Of a DNA stretch of 64,000 nucleotides, positions 1-10,131 are shown piece after piece. The notes under the pieces are model-generated. The model searched no databases, had not been told where the DNA came from, and worked only from the letters and a program-made list of their open reading frames with translations. Position 1 is the first letter of the stretch. The number at the start of each line of letters is the position of its first letter. This DNA comes from Platanthera guangdongensis (taxonomy: Eukaryota > Streptophyta > Magnoliopsida > Asparagales > Orchidaceae). Made by a program: the position numbers and the translations under genes. Location of the stretch: contig CM077153.1 in NCBI GenBank assembly GCA_039583875.1, positions 113,022,568-113,086,567 of the forward strand, read 5' to 3'.

Positions 1-662
1 GTTTACATCAAGCCGCTCGCCTTTGAAGAAGTTGTAGATCTCCTTCTCCATGCCGTCCAAGCCGCCGCTGCCGAAGGCGGCCTCTTCGCGGATCTAGGGG
101 TCGACTGGCAGCAACCCCAGGTCTCCCTCGAAGATGAGAAACCACTCGGACCAGTTCTCGATCTTGTTCGCCAAGTTAACTATCTTCAGCCCTTTGCAGC
201 CGAAGTAGAGGTGCCCCCGGAAGATCTTCGTCCCGGAGTCCGGGATAGACCGCACCGAAAAGCATTCCCGGAAGAGCCTCATAGAGAAGCGAACTCTTTC
301 CGACCTCAGGTAGGAGATGAAGCTATATATGGCGGCTATCGAATTTGGGGGTAGTTGTCCCGGCATAACTCCGTAGTGGTCGAAGACCGCTAGGCCTCCA
401 TCATGACCGGGAAGCTGAAGCCGCAGTCAAAGTGGTCGATGGGGACCGCGATCTGATTTGCGTGGGAAGAATTAATCCGCTCGTCCTGTCGTGGAAGCCG
501 CACGACCAGCGGACTTCCCTGCATGTGCTTCTCAACGAAATCCTCCAGCTTGGCTTTTGTAAGCCGGCATTCTTTATGATCAGCAGAATGAAAAGCGGAG
601 GCCGTGTCAGTCCTAACCGCAGTGGCCTTGTCAGACCGCAAAGACTTGGACTTAGCCCGCAT
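1..662 (-). pseudogene. accB exon 1, left fold-back arm (partial)
   Basis: The reading starts at ATG 662 and matches accB of family II in the block around FDxGFxFP, the PGQLPPN motif and the SYLRSER motif, which resemble the plant gypsy-type transposon domain (Pfam Transposase_28). It is broken by a 1-bp deletion with a TAG near 388 and by a second TAG near 97. The 3' part lies beyond position 1. It is the inverted twin of 4169-4830, but the breaks are not shared. The molecular function of the family is not established to my knowledge. Confidence 0.8.
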
Positions 663-698
663 CCTTTTTGATTTGTGATGAAATCTCCGGGGTCAGCT

Positions 699-708
699 CT
701 ATTTATAG
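699..708 (-). promoter_or_regulatory. TATA box of left-arm accB
   Basis: On the minus strand this reads CTATAAATAG, ending 36 bp before the accB ATG at 662. The same box at the same distance occurs in the right arm, and related boxes precede every accB copy in the window. It points to a promoter of accB's own, directed opposite to gag. Confidence 0.7.
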
Positions 709-1123
709 AAAATCTGTGAAGGTACAGTGCCCAACATCAAATCGCGGCTAGTCGTCACGCCGCGCGACCTAGGCCTGCTGAAAGTACAATCAGCTTAATT
801 ACCAAGCCGCAGTTTAGTCCGTCAGCCCGCATTGCTATATACCTGCACTTAGAATAATTCTATGGCGAATCATGTGGGCATCAAATATTCAAGCCGGCGC
901 TCGGTTCGCCAGACCGCGCGACTACTATCCTATACTTTAAATTTTTCAGAACAAAGCAGCAGGCATGTGGATTATAAATACAAACCGCATAAGCCGCATT
1001 CAGTTCGCAGCATAATAAAATACAACAGTTTATAGCAATCAAATGGTTCAACATCCAGAGAAAAAATATATATATTACAACATAATATTCGATTGTCCGC
1101 GCGGCTTCGTTCTCTGAAGTCGC
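709..1123. other. Non-coding spacer between accA and accB, left arm
   Basis: No gene seen. It has AT-rich stretches with scattered CCG-NN-CGG strings. It mirrors 3710-4122 in the right arm. Confidence 0.7.
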
Positions 1124-2545
1124 TCAGGATCGCTTGTCATCTTCCGGCCTGTCTCGTCCTATGTGCGCGAGCTGTTCACCGGTCTGCACAATCGCAACGT
1201 ACACCTGGCTAACCAAATTATGAAGCGCATGCAGAGACTGGTGAACCCGCGCAGTGTCGCGCTCTACTCTCGCAAACGGTATCGTTGGGATCGCCTGGAC
1301 CCCCAGACTGCTTGAAACTGCGGCCTGTCTAGCCGCCGCGGCCTCCGATGGATTTGAAGTCTCACCGGAGACCGGGCGGCTAGTAACCGGCAGTTGTCCA
1401 GAGGTCGGCAGTGTAGTCCGATGTTCTTCGCCGGTTTCCGCTGGCAGGTCTGGGATCTCGCCGCCTTCAGCATGGGGGATCTCTTCTCTGTCTCCTTCCG
1501 GCCGCGCGGCCATCAGCAAATACTTCTCCGCCCTTTCCTGCTCCAAGGCGACCTGCATCTCAGCAATCTTCGCCTCAGTGGTTTCCATCGTGTTCTGGAG
1601 CCTGGCGGTCTCTTCTTCCATCGCGGTCTGGAGCCTGACAGCCTCTTGCTCCATCGCTGACTTCAACCTCATGGTCTCCTGCTCAAGCGCAGTTTGCAAC
1701 CTTGTGGTCTCTTGCTCCAGGGTGGCTTGCAACTCTTGGATCCTTTTTTCCGCGGCCTCCTGGGCAACCCGCTGTTGTTCGTCTTTAATCCGCAGGGTTT
1801 CGGTGGCCGCGTCCAAAGCCGCCTGCAGCATGCCGACGTCCTTCTGGAAGTCGGCCATCTCCTTCTTGCGAATACTTGGAGGCGGAGGCGGTGGCAGCAT
1901 AGACAAAAATGACGTCAAGTCGCCCGGTTTCATCGCGGTTTCCGGTACACCTGCAGAAGAGAAACCTCAGTCAGGTTCAGCCGGATTGTTGCGAGGTTCT
2001 AGTAAGGAAATCGGTACGATAAGACCGCCGGTTTGATGTTTATCTCCTCCAGAGGCTGCGGTATGGATTTTAATCACTGGCCGCCGGAGCCGTTCAGGAT
2101 CTATCCTCTTTAGCTTTTCTTTCCATAGCCGCTCGGCTTCCTTATCTCGGCTTTTCAGTTGAGCCGTGGTCAGGAAAAAGCTGGCCGGCGGATTTAATAT
2201 TATATTCGCCCCATTCTTCCTTGACCGCGACTTGTAGAATTTAATAATTCGCCTAACGTCCCGGTGTTTACCTTACAGCAATGGAAGTGTGGTCGCCACC
2301 GGCTTCTCGGCGATCAGTTTCTTCATCTCCTCCATCTTCTCGCGAAGCTTCAGTTTCTCAGCTCCTTCAGAAGCCGTGGAAGCCGGTTCGCCAGGCTTCT
2401 CCCCAATAACCTGGATATCGGGGCGATCAACCTCCTCGGAAGCCACTGGTGTCGACAATAGCGCGTCTTGCCGCTGGAGGGTCTCCATGCCCTTCAGGAG
2501 CTCACTAATGAAGAAACTGATCGCCGAGAAGCCGGTGGCGACCAC
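1124..2545 (-). pseudogene. accA 3' part, left fold-back arm
   Basis: The last exon (1933-1124 from its first ATG) is open for 269 codons. It has a polyproline patch near its start, then about 100 residues of heptad-like coiled coil rich in Glu and Gln (repeats of LEQET and AMEEE type), and a C-terminal block with VERDTARVHxSL. Family II accA has an equivalent block reading VDREAAHMHRTIN. A phase-1 intron of about 74 nt (near 2024 to 1951) separates it from an upstream exon that includes the KLREKMEEMKKL segment. The 5' half of the gene is missing. Role unknown; the coiled coil suggests oligomerisation. Confidence 0.7.
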
Positions 2546-3709
2546 ACTTCCATTGCTGTAAGGTAAACACCGGGACGTTAGGCGAATTATTAAATTCTAC
2601 AAGTCGTGGTCAAGGAAGAAGGGGGCGAATATAATATTAAATCCGCCGGCCAGCTTTTTCCTGACCATGGCTCAACTGAAAAGCCGAGCTAAGGAAGCCG
2701 AGCGGCTATGGAAAGAAAAGCTAAAGAGGATAGATCCTGAACGGCTCCGGCGGCCAGTGATTAAAATCCAAACCGCGGCCTCTGGAGGAGATAAACATCA
2801 AACCGGCGGTCTTATCCTACCGATTTCCTTACTAGAACCTCGAATAATCCGGCTGAACCTGACTGCGGTTTCTCTTCTGCAGGTTTACCGAAAACCGCGA
2901 TGAAACCGGGCGACGTGACGTCATTTTTGTCTATGCTGCCACCGCCTCCGCCTCCAAGTGTTCGCGAGAAGGAGATGGCCGACTTCCAGAAGGACGTCGG
3001 CACGCTACAGGCGGCTTTGGACGCGACCACCGAAACCTTGCGGATTAAAGACGAAGAGCAGCGGGTTGCCCAGGAGGCCGCGGAAAAAAGGATCCAAGAG
3101 TTGCAAACCACCCTGGAGCAAGAGACCACAAGGTTGCCAACTGCGCTTGAGCAGGAGACCATGAGGTTGAAGTCAGCGATGGAGCAAGAGGCTGTCAGGC
3201 TCCAGACCGCGATGGAAGAAGAGACCGCCAGGCTCCAGACCGTGATGGAAACCGCTGAGGCGAAGATTGCTGAGATGCAGGTTGCCTTGGAGCAGGAAAA
3301 GGCGGAGAAGTATTTGCTGATGGCCGCGCGGCTGGAAGGAGATAGAGAAGAGATCCCACATGCTGAAGGCAGCGAGAACCAAGACCTGCCAGTGGAGACC
3401 GGCGGAGAACAGCGGCCTGCACTACCAACTTCTAGAGAGTTGCCGGGTACTGGCCGCCCGGCCTCTGGCGAGACTTCGAATCCGCCGGTGGTCGCGGCGC
3501 CCGGGCAGGCCGCAGTTCCAAGCGGTCTGGGGGTCCAGGCGATCCCAACGATACCGTTTGCGAGAGTAGAGCGCGACACTGCGCGAGTTCATCGATCTTT
3601 GCATGTGCTTCATAATCTGGTTAGCCAGGTATATGTTGCGATTGTGCAGACCGGTGAACAGGTCGCGCACATAGGACGAGACAGGCCGGAAGATGACAAG
3701 CGATCCTGA
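2508..3709 (+). pseudogene. accA 3' part, right fold-back arm
   Basis: The copy begins abruptly at the fold-back junction inside the MKKLIAEKP segment, so the 5' half is absent. A frame change follows the VATTLP segment. The exon around 2667-2808 contains the conserved KxIDPERxRRP block. An intron runs from GT at 2809 to AG at 2882 (74 nt, phase 1), the same place and phase as in family II. The last exon is open from ATG 2900 to the stop at 3707 (269 codons), with polyproline, a long Glu-rich coiled coil at about residues 25-140, and the C-terminal VERDTARVH block. It lies 0.46 kb upstream of accB on the same strand. Confidence 0.75.
2809..2882 (+). other. Phase-1 intron of accA, family I
   Basis: It starts GTCTTA and ends in a pyrimidine-rich tract plus CTGCAG. 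Splicing joins one base of the upstream codon to two bases downstream, the phase also found for accA introns in E4, E5, E6 and E7. The donor is weak. Confidence 0.6.
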
Positions 3710-4122
3710 GCGACTTGCGAGAACTAAGCCGCGCGGACAATCGAATATTATGTTGTAATATATATTTTTTCTCTGGATGTTGAACCATTTGATTGCTGTA
3801 AACTGTTGTATTTTATTATGCTGCGAACTGAATGCGGCTTATGCGGTTTGTATTTATAATCCACGTGCCTGCTGCTTTGTTTTGGAATATTTAAAGTATA
3901 GGATAGTAGCCGCGCGTTCTGGCGAACAGAGCGCCGGCTTGAATATTTGATGCCCATATGAGTCGCCATAGAATTATCCTAAGTGAAGGTATATAGCCGT
4001 GCGGACTGACGGACTAAACTACGGCTTGGTCATTAAGCTGATTGTACTTCCAGCGGGCTTAGGTCGCGCGGCGTGAGGACTAGCCGCGATTTGACGTTGG
4101 GCACTGTACCTTCACAGATTTT
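3710..4122. other. Spacer between accA and accB, right arm
   Basis: No gene seen. It carries several CCG-NN-CGG strings, for example near 3729, 3910 and 4004, then leads into the accB promoter. Confidence 0.65.
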
Positions 4123-4132
4123 CTATAAATAG
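4123..4132 (+). promoter_or_regulatory. TATA box of accB (E1)
   Basis: CTATAAATAG lies 36 bp before the ATG at 4169. The same box is kept in the mirrored arm at 699-708. Confidence 0.75.
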
Positions 4133-4168
4133 AGCTGACCCCGGAGATTTCATCACAAATCAAAAAGT

Positions 4169-5964
4169 ATGCAGGCTAAGTCCAAGTCGTTGCGGTCTGA
4201 CAAGGCCACTGCGGTTAGGACTGACGCGGCCTCCGCTTTCCATTTGCTGATCATAAAGAATGCCTGCTTACAAAAGCTGAGCTGGAGGATTTTGTTGAGA
4301 AGCACATGCTGGGAAGTCCGCTGGTCGCGCGGCTTCCACGACAGGACGAGCGGATTAATTCTTCCCACGCAAATCAGATCGCGGTCCCCATCGACCACTT
4401 TGATTGCGGATTCAGCTTCCCGGTAATGATGGAGGCTGTTGCGGTCTTCGACCATTACGGAGTTGTGCCGGGACAACTACCCCCAAATTCGATAGCCTCC
4501 ATATATAGCTTCATCTCCTACCTGAGGTCGGAAAGAGTCCGCTTCTCTATGAGGCTCTTCCGGGAATGCTTTTCGGTGCGGTCTATCCCGAACTCCGGGA
4601 CAAAGATCTTCCGGGGGCACCTCTACTTCGGCTGCAGAGGGCTGAAGATAGTAAACTTGGCGAACAAGATCGCGAACTGGTCCGAGCGGTTTCTCATCTT
4701 CGAGGGAAACCTGGGGTTGCTGCCATTTGACCCACAAATCCGCGAAGAGGCCGCCTTCGGCAGCGGCGGCTTGGACGGCATGGAGAAGGAGATCTACAAC
4801 TTCTTCAAAGGCGAGCGGCTTGATGTAAACCACTACATCCCGCTGTTGCCGTCGTTAGTAGGAATAGAGGCGGAAGACAGTAAGCTCCAAGCCGGCCGAA
4901 CTGTATTCTTAGCCGCACGGCCTGGAAACTAACTTTGCCTTTATCTTTGCAGCTGTTGTGGCGGTCCCGCTGAACAAGCCGCAAACTCCTGCCGGCCTGA
5001 CTCTCACTCAAAGAGAGAAGAGAGCGAGGCGTGCCAAGCCGGCGCGGGTTGTGGAGGAGGAGGAGTCGGCCTCCTCTGGAGAGTTTATGCTGCAAGGAAC
5101 GGGCAGCAGCCTGAAAGACGTCCACGGCGATCCGGCCTTGCGGTGGAGTCCGGACGGCAAGTCAGTGACGATCTCCACCGCCCTCCCCTACTGGGGGGAG
5201 AAGAAATAAGACGCCTCGCGAGCGTGGTTGGCGGCGCGCTGTATGGCAAGCGCAACTTGAACGCGATGCAACGAGTTCCACCAGACGACCTGCCGCGGCT
5301 AGCCGCGCAAGTCGGGGCAAGGAGCTTCGTGGCAAGTCACTTCATGGACCTTGCCTACAAGCAACTGATGAAGGAGAACAGCGGCCTGAAAAGGCAGTTA
5401 AAGGAACAACAAGAAGAGAACAAGCGACTAAAGGAAAGGGAGGCGGTAAGACATTACCGTTACTCGTGCGGTTACCATTATGTAACTGCGCGGCCTTACC
5501 TTTACTTTTATTTTCAGGAAATGTACAACCCGGCCAACCCCATCTTCCAAGACCAAGTCTTCCCGCAACTCTTCCAGGGAATCGATGGAGCGCTTAATCG
5601 CCTCCGGGACCTTGGCGGCTTTGCGACCGGCTTCACCGATTTTACTTGTGCCGACATCTACCCCACCCTGAAAGAGCAGGTGGCCGACGTCTACAGGTCG
5701 ATCAAGCGCAAGAGCAAGGTCGGGGAAGAAGTCGGCGAGGAGGAGGAAGACGCCGAGGAAGAGGGCGGCCAGGGAAGCCCGAGTGCACGCACATCGTCTG
5801 AGTCCGGTGGTCAAGAATTTGAGACCGCACGGCCAGACACGACAACTTCTGGCAGTTCAGGGAGCTCAGCGACCTGCAGCGGATACACTGAATCCCCCGT
5901 CGATATCGGCGATGGCGGTGATTTGGATTCTCCTGTGACTAAGAAGCTTAAACCGGGCGATTAG
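4169..5964 (+). pseudogene. accB, family I copy, three exons, broken
   Basis: Exon 1 is 4169-4879, exon 2 4953-5445, exon 3 5518-5964; introns 4880-4952 and 5446-5517 have GT-AG borders. Exon 1 holds the gypsy-type transposon-like domain (VPIDHFD, PGQLPPN, SYLRSER, RFLIFEG). Exon 2 has the PQTPAG segment and a coiled coil of KRQLKEQQEEN type. Exon 3 ends in an acidic run, a Ser-rich stretch and a basic KKLKPGD tail. Breaks: a 1-bp deletion near 4246 and a frame change near 5205. It resembles family II accB over its whole length, but clearly as another family. Function unknown; the acidic plus basic tail would suit a nuclear, nucleic-acid-associated protein (inference). Confidence 0.8.
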
Positions 5965-6994
5965 AAAATCTTTATCTTGTTTTTTGTATTTTGAACTTTT
6001 TTGGAAATCGGCGGTATTATTTTTATAACCCGGCGATTAATGCTTTGTAATACTTAATGAAATAGAAATGAAGGCAACTTTACCTTTCTCTTTACTACAT
6101 CTCACTTTTCTTACTCGTTTAAGTCCGCGCGGTCTCAGCATAACTTCCGATTTAATAAAATGCAAGCACATAAACCGGTCTGAGTTCACACTGCGACTTC
6201 AACGAAGTTATCCGCAAGAGAGATATATTTCCCTGCGGTTTATTCCGGAATGCTCGTCGACAATAAGCCGTGCGACTAACAAATTAAACCGCAACTTGCC
6301 TTAATGAATTACTCAATGTTATCTGCTGGAAGAGCTGAATGATCGCAGCTTGCTTATACACAAACCGTGACCGCTAAGCCGGGCGGCTACCGGTCGCGGT
6401 CGCCAAACATCCATAACATTGAAGTATAATATTGCGGCTAGGGCGAACTCTGAAACGAATTGCCCATTTGATAAAAGCAACAAGAATAGGGAAACAATCT
6501 TTGGCTTCCGATAATACATGCCGATATAGGCATATGGAAGCCGAAAATTTTTGTGACGACAGTTTGCTGATTAGCTAATATAATTAATACCATAGAAGTC
6601 GGCGGATCAAAGCCAGGAATTAAGTGCCAGACGCAGGTCGGCCGACTTCCTGTTCATATTAATAAACCGGCAATTGATATATGGAAGCGAAATAAGGTAC
6701 TGAATAGCAGATAGGCGGACGTAAGTCGGCCGAGTTCCCAAATATATTAATAATAATCCGGCCGGAATTCAAATAACTTAAGCCGGAATATGTAACCGGT
6801 CGGCCTATGTAATTAATTATATAACCTAAGCAGGCCGCTGAGTAAAACCGCGAGGTAGCGGATAGGCTCGTGTTGTCCTGCAAAAATAGATGAAGACATG
6901 CGCTTATGTGTTAATGTGGGCAGGTGCGTGCGGTAGTTCTTTCCACACAAAGAACACATAAGCGGGATTGAAATTCTTAATATCCACGACCGAT
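5965..6994. other. Non-coding 3' region of E1
   Basis: No gene seen. Around 6600-6860 there are degenerate repeats with GTCGGCCGAC-like palindromes and AT-rich linkers. Near 6916-6950 is a single version of the repeat core found in family II arrays: GTGGGCAGGTGCG, a gap, then CTTTCCACAC. This is where pol would stand in a full element, but no pol motif is present. Confidence 0.6.
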
Positions 6995-7187
6995 GTCAAG
7001 CGGGACAAGTACGCAACGTCTGCGACTAAAGTCAAGCGGGACAAGTACGCAATGTCTGCGACGAAGGTCAAGCGGGACAAGTACGTAATGTCTATGACTG
7101 AAGTCATGCGTGACGGGTACGCAATGTCTGCGACTGAAGGCCAAGCAGAATTTCCACTACACATCTGCGACTGAAGTCAAGCGGATG
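6995..7187. repeat. 36-bp tandem repeat, about 5.3 copies
   Basis: Units start at 6995, 7031, 7067, 7103, 7139 and about 7176. The core reads GTCAAGCGGGACAAGTACGC. The unit is a multiple of three and stays open as a 12-residue repeat, but there is no sign of a real gene around it. The last full unit is strongly diverged. Confidence 0.9.
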
Positions 7188-7463
7188 TGGAGGGCTTAAG
7201 AATTCAAAAGGGGCTCTTGCCCCTATATGCATGCATATTGGCATAAAAAGTAAAGCTAAAAAATAAGCTTCAAATGAAAATAACGTTTGCATGATGCTAA
7301 GGATGTGGCAAAGGATATATGTCTGCAGTTTTAGCACGCCCCATTAATACCAATTGTGAAGGGGACGTTATATACTATTCTGAACATAAGCATTTCTCAT
7401 CATATAAAGAAAGAGGAATCCCTGCTTGAACCATTGAGTAAGAAATTGAAGTGTCTTAGAGAA
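7188..7463. other. Short non-coding stretch after gag of E1
   Basis: No gene seen. It follows the gag stop on the minus strand and has no similarity I can see to protease or reverse transcriptase, so pol was either deleted or never present. Confidence 0.5.
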
Positions 7464-8576
7464 TTACTGAATGACATATTCTTGCAACTTTCCAGCTCTT
7501 GCAAGTTGATTCGCCAATTCCCTGAGAGCTATGCAATCTTCTGCTAGATGACCAATATCTTTATGATACTTGCAAAAAAGCTCCTCGTGTCGATACTTGA
7601 TTTTCGATTTCATACGCCGAGGTTTCTTGAACTCAGGCATTCCTTGAATGATTATCAAAAGATCTTCCATAGAAATTTTGAACTTAACATACTTCCCTGA
7701 ACCTTTTTCACACTTTGGAGTTTTACCCTGGAGAAGAGGAGGAGACTTGCAATATTCAACTTGTGAAACATCTTGGAAGGAAATAGATTGCTTTTGACCA
7801 AAAGTCCCTTGAGATTGTTTAGCCATTTGATTTAGAAACGAAACATAACATTTATTTGCCTCTTCGCCTATTATGAATATATTAACTATATCAATAAGAT
7901 CTCCGTAGCTTTTGGGATACTTTGTGGTGAGCTTGAATTTCTATGGGCCTTCTTGAAGTGCATTTATGAAAGCAATTAAGTAATAGTCTTGATGGACGCT
8001 ACAAACATCTAGAACCTCCTTTTGAAACCGATCAACAAAATCTGGATTAGACTCGTCAATTCCTTGCTTGATTTGAAAGAGAGCTCCAACGTCTCTTTTC
8101 CGCTTCCTGTAAATACTGAATCTAGAAATAAATTGACTTCGAAGATCCTTAAAGCTGGTTACTGATCGAGGTGGGAGGCAATAAAACCATTCTCTTGCAA
8201 CATTGCCAAAAGATATAACAAAGAGTTTGCATTTTACTCCATTTAACACGTTTCTCAGTGAAATAGCTGATTCAAAAGCTTGCAAATGAGAAAACGGATC
8301 ATCACATCCAGCATACTCCGGGAGACGCGGTACTCTGAAGTTATCGGAGACAGTATCCCACCGAATACGATTAATGAATGGAGAAGGGGCCTCTTCTTCT
8401 TCCTTATAAAGAGGTTCATTTGCAACAGATTCTAGTCCACGCTCAACACTGTTTGCAAAAAATTCTCTATGAGGGTCAATGGACTCATTATTAAAATACG
8501 AACAATCCTGCACTTCTGAGAGATCTGTAGTAACAGAGATGTTGTTGGATTTATTCTGACCCTTTGCAGGATTCAT
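7464..8576 (-). pseudogene. gag: Gag of E1 (one nonsense codon)
   Basis: The first ATG is at 8576. The retrotransposon Gag domain is clear: FINRIRWDTVSDNFRVPRL, a DPFSHLQAFESA segment, AREWFYCLP and FVDRFQKEV all match family II Gag in order. A zinc-knuckle-like motif CKYHKDIGHLAEDC closes the protein, about 20 residues before the stop. One TAG near 7941 interrupts it; otherwise the frame is open. The gene is much richer in A and T than the accessory genes or E7 gag, so it has a separate history. Gag forms the virus-like particle. With no pol in this copy, mobility would need enzymes from another element. Confidence 0.85.
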
Positions 8577-8830
8577 CTTGAAGAGAGGGAAATAGCCGAA
8601 CTTTTTCAAGAGACCGCAGAATAGCGGCGACTTGACGGGCGGCTAGACGGTGCAACAAGCTGACAGGAATACCGGGAGGAAAACCGAGCAGGTAGAATTA
8701 CTGGTTCTACAGTACCGGAGGCGGGCTGAAAGCCTTAGCCGGCGAAGTCGCGGCTTGCTCGACAGGCCGCCGAACTCTAGAGGATAGAGCGGTCTGACTA
8801 CCTAGACCGCTGATTTCATTGATTAGTCGA

Positions 8831-8849
8831 GATCTGAAGGTCGCGTGTT
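8831..8849. other. tRNA-like string at the primer-site position (E1)
   Basis: GATCTGAAGGTCGCGTGTT ends 3 bp from the LTR. The same 19 bases sit at the same place in E7. It resembles the 3' anticodon stem, variable loop and T stem of a plant tRNA of tRNA-Trp type rather than a tRNA 3' end, so it is not a standard primer site. Confidence 0.5.
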
Positions 8850-9014
8850 AACTGTTGATGCATGAAAACGGACAGGGAGTCGGGCACCACCAGCTAACGG
8901 TTCGAACACCGGGGGTAGGGAAGGAAAGGAGGAGACTGTTGACCAATCAGTTACTAGCGGTCGCGGCTAAAGGACTGGAAAAGGGGGCCGCTGGCAACGG
9001 CAACAGCAGAGTTC

Positions 9015-9050
9015 GCCCGCCGCGGCTTAAATGCCACTCTTGCGGCGGGC
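9015..9050 (-). other. R-region hairpin of the E1 LTR
   Basis: Arms GCCCGCCGC and GCGGCGGGC pair perfectly over 9 bp around an 18-base loop. Family II LTRs have GCCCGTCGC and GCGACGGGC at the same place, so one pair changed on both sides. Confidence 0.8.
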
Positions 9051-9204
9051 TTTCCTTTACTTAAAATGAGAAACAGTTACAAGATGGAAGAAAAGGGGAA
9101 GCCGGCCGGACTACAGGCCGCAAAACACTAGACTTGAGACCGCAGCTCTTAACAGGCGAGCTCCTGGATACAAGTCAGCGTGTCTTGGGGAGTGCACCCT
9201 CCCC

Positions 9205-9214
9205 CTATTTATAG
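9205..9214 (-). promoter_or_regulatory. TATA box of the E1 LTR
   Basis: Reads CTATAAATAG on the minus strand and drives transcription toward gag. The same box occurs in all complete LTRs of both families. Confidence 0.75.
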
Positions 9215-9514
9215 GCTCGGGGGCCTGCCCAAGCGGGCAGGGCAAAAGTTACCGGCTGCACGGGGTACAGGAGAACCGGGCAGAGGTGAGGGGAAGCAAA
9301 AGAGAAAGAAACAAGAAAGGAGGGAAGCCGCACGGCCTGGCGGATTCCTCCTGGCGAGCTGACGGCTGGGTCCTGGAGCCTTGTCGCTGAGAAGGGCGGC
9401 GTTGGCAGCGGCCTGACATGGAGACTGCCCGGCTTGGGAGGCTTGGCGGCTTGAATAGGCAGGCCGCCCGGTCTGGAAAGCTGCGCGGACAGGTCGCGGA
9501 TTCCGGGCTTATTA

Positions 9515-10110
9515 GTCGAGCGGGAAGATCGTCAAGCAGGAAAAATCGTCGAGCAGGACAAATCGTCAAGCAGAAAAATCGTCGAGTGGGAAGATCGAGT
9601 ACGACGATCGTCGAGCGGGAAGATCGTCGAGCACGGGTCTTTGTCAGCCAGGTGGAGTCACGCCCCAGGTCACGCCGTGACTCTAGACGTGTCGGGGGTT
9701 CGACGATCGTCGAGCGGAAAGTCGTCGAGCTGAAAAATCGTCGAGCTGGAAAATGGGTTCGACGATCGTCGAGCGGTATGGACACGGGCTTGGGTCACGC
9801 CCCGTGTCGGGGGACACGGGCGTGTCAAGCTTTTCTCTTCAAAAATCGTTGATTTCGCAGGAATTTAACGGGTCACGCCCTGGTCACGGGCGTGACCAAT
9901 AGTACACGGGCGTGACCAACAGTACACGGGCGTGACATGTATAGTTTTGGCAGATTTTTTTTTGATTTTTTCTAAAAAATAAAATAAAATAAATTAGCAA
10001 AATATTTACAATAAAAGAAACATTTTATTGAACAAAAGTAAGTAAAAATGACAAAAATAAAGTAAAACGACCAATATAATGTACATAAAACTAGGTATAT
10101 TTACAATTCA
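9515..10110 (-). repeat. E2 3' LTR, truncated by E1
   Basis: It matches 15109-15678 with scattered differences and a few small indels, and ends in TTTACAATTCA like the other copy. The remaining 2.3 kb of the LTR would lie beyond E1, outside the window. Confidence 0.8.
9600..9940. repeat. Cluster of GTCACGCCC and GGGCGTGAC half-sites (left LTR)
   Basis: The 9-mer GGGCGTGAC and its complement, with close variants, recur in this short span, several times as inverted pairs such as the one near 9873-9895. TCGTCGAGC repeats stand just before it. The same cluster is in the right LTR at 14860-15510. Confidence 0.75.
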
Positions 10111-10116
10111 TCAAAT

Positions 10117-10131
10117 ACCCCCATACTTAAG
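10117..10131 (-). other. Polypurine tract of E2
   Basis: Minus strand CTTAAGTATGGGGGT, six bases before the LTR start TGAATTG. It would prime plus-strand DNA synthesis. Strings of this kind are usual next to the 3' LTR of Athila-type elements. Confidence 0.7.

Larger units (their letters stand above)
1..4830. repeat. Large fold-back inverted repeat (arms 1-2326 and 2508-4830)
   Basis: Position x on the left pairs with about 4834-x near the centre and 4831-x at the outer end, so only a few small indels separate the arms. The inner edges are 2326 and 2508 around a 181-bp spacer. Each arm carries accB and the 3' part of accA in opposite orientations. The left arm runs off the window. The arms look roughly 95 percent identical by eye and have different disabling mutations, so they have diverged since duplication. 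No LTR lies at the centre, so this is not two elements inserted head to head. Confidence 0.9.
1..9514 (-). mobile_element. E1: family I Tat-like element, gag-only, rearranged
   Basis: Seen from right to left: LTR (8853-9514), tRNA-like primer-site string, gag (8576-7464), a non-coding region with 36-bp repeats, then two antisense accessory genes on the plus strand. The accessory block is then repeated in inverted order to the left edge of the window. There is no protease, reverse transcriptase or integrase between gag and the accessory genes, so this copy is non-autonomous. Its LTR abuts a truncated E2 LTR at 9514/9515, which fits insertion of E1 into E2. The far end lies outside the window. 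Confidence 0.75.
8853..9514 (-). repeat. LTR of E1 (5' LTR of the minus element)
   Basis: On the plus strand it starts TGTTGATGCATG and ends near GGGCTTATTA. It shares blocks with the E3 and family II LTRs: CAGCTAACGGTTCGAACACCG, the R-region hairpin, and the TATA region. About 662 bp. Outside it, E2 LTR sequence begins at 9515. Confidence 0.85.

Noticed and set aside
1254..2036. Open frame of 260 codons on the plus strand
   Set aside because: It is the antisense of the accA coiled-coil exon; Ser/Cys-rich with no family resemblance. Its mirror in the right arm (3579-2812) is the same artefact.
6995..7187. Possible CRISPR array
   Set aside because: Direct tandem units with no spacers, in a plant retrotransposon.
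8831..8849. tRNA gene
   Set aside because: Only a fragment with no acceptor stem or D arm.
9249..9852. Overlapping frames on both strands
   Set aside because: They span an LTR boundary and CGTCGAGC repeats, and have no protein similarity.
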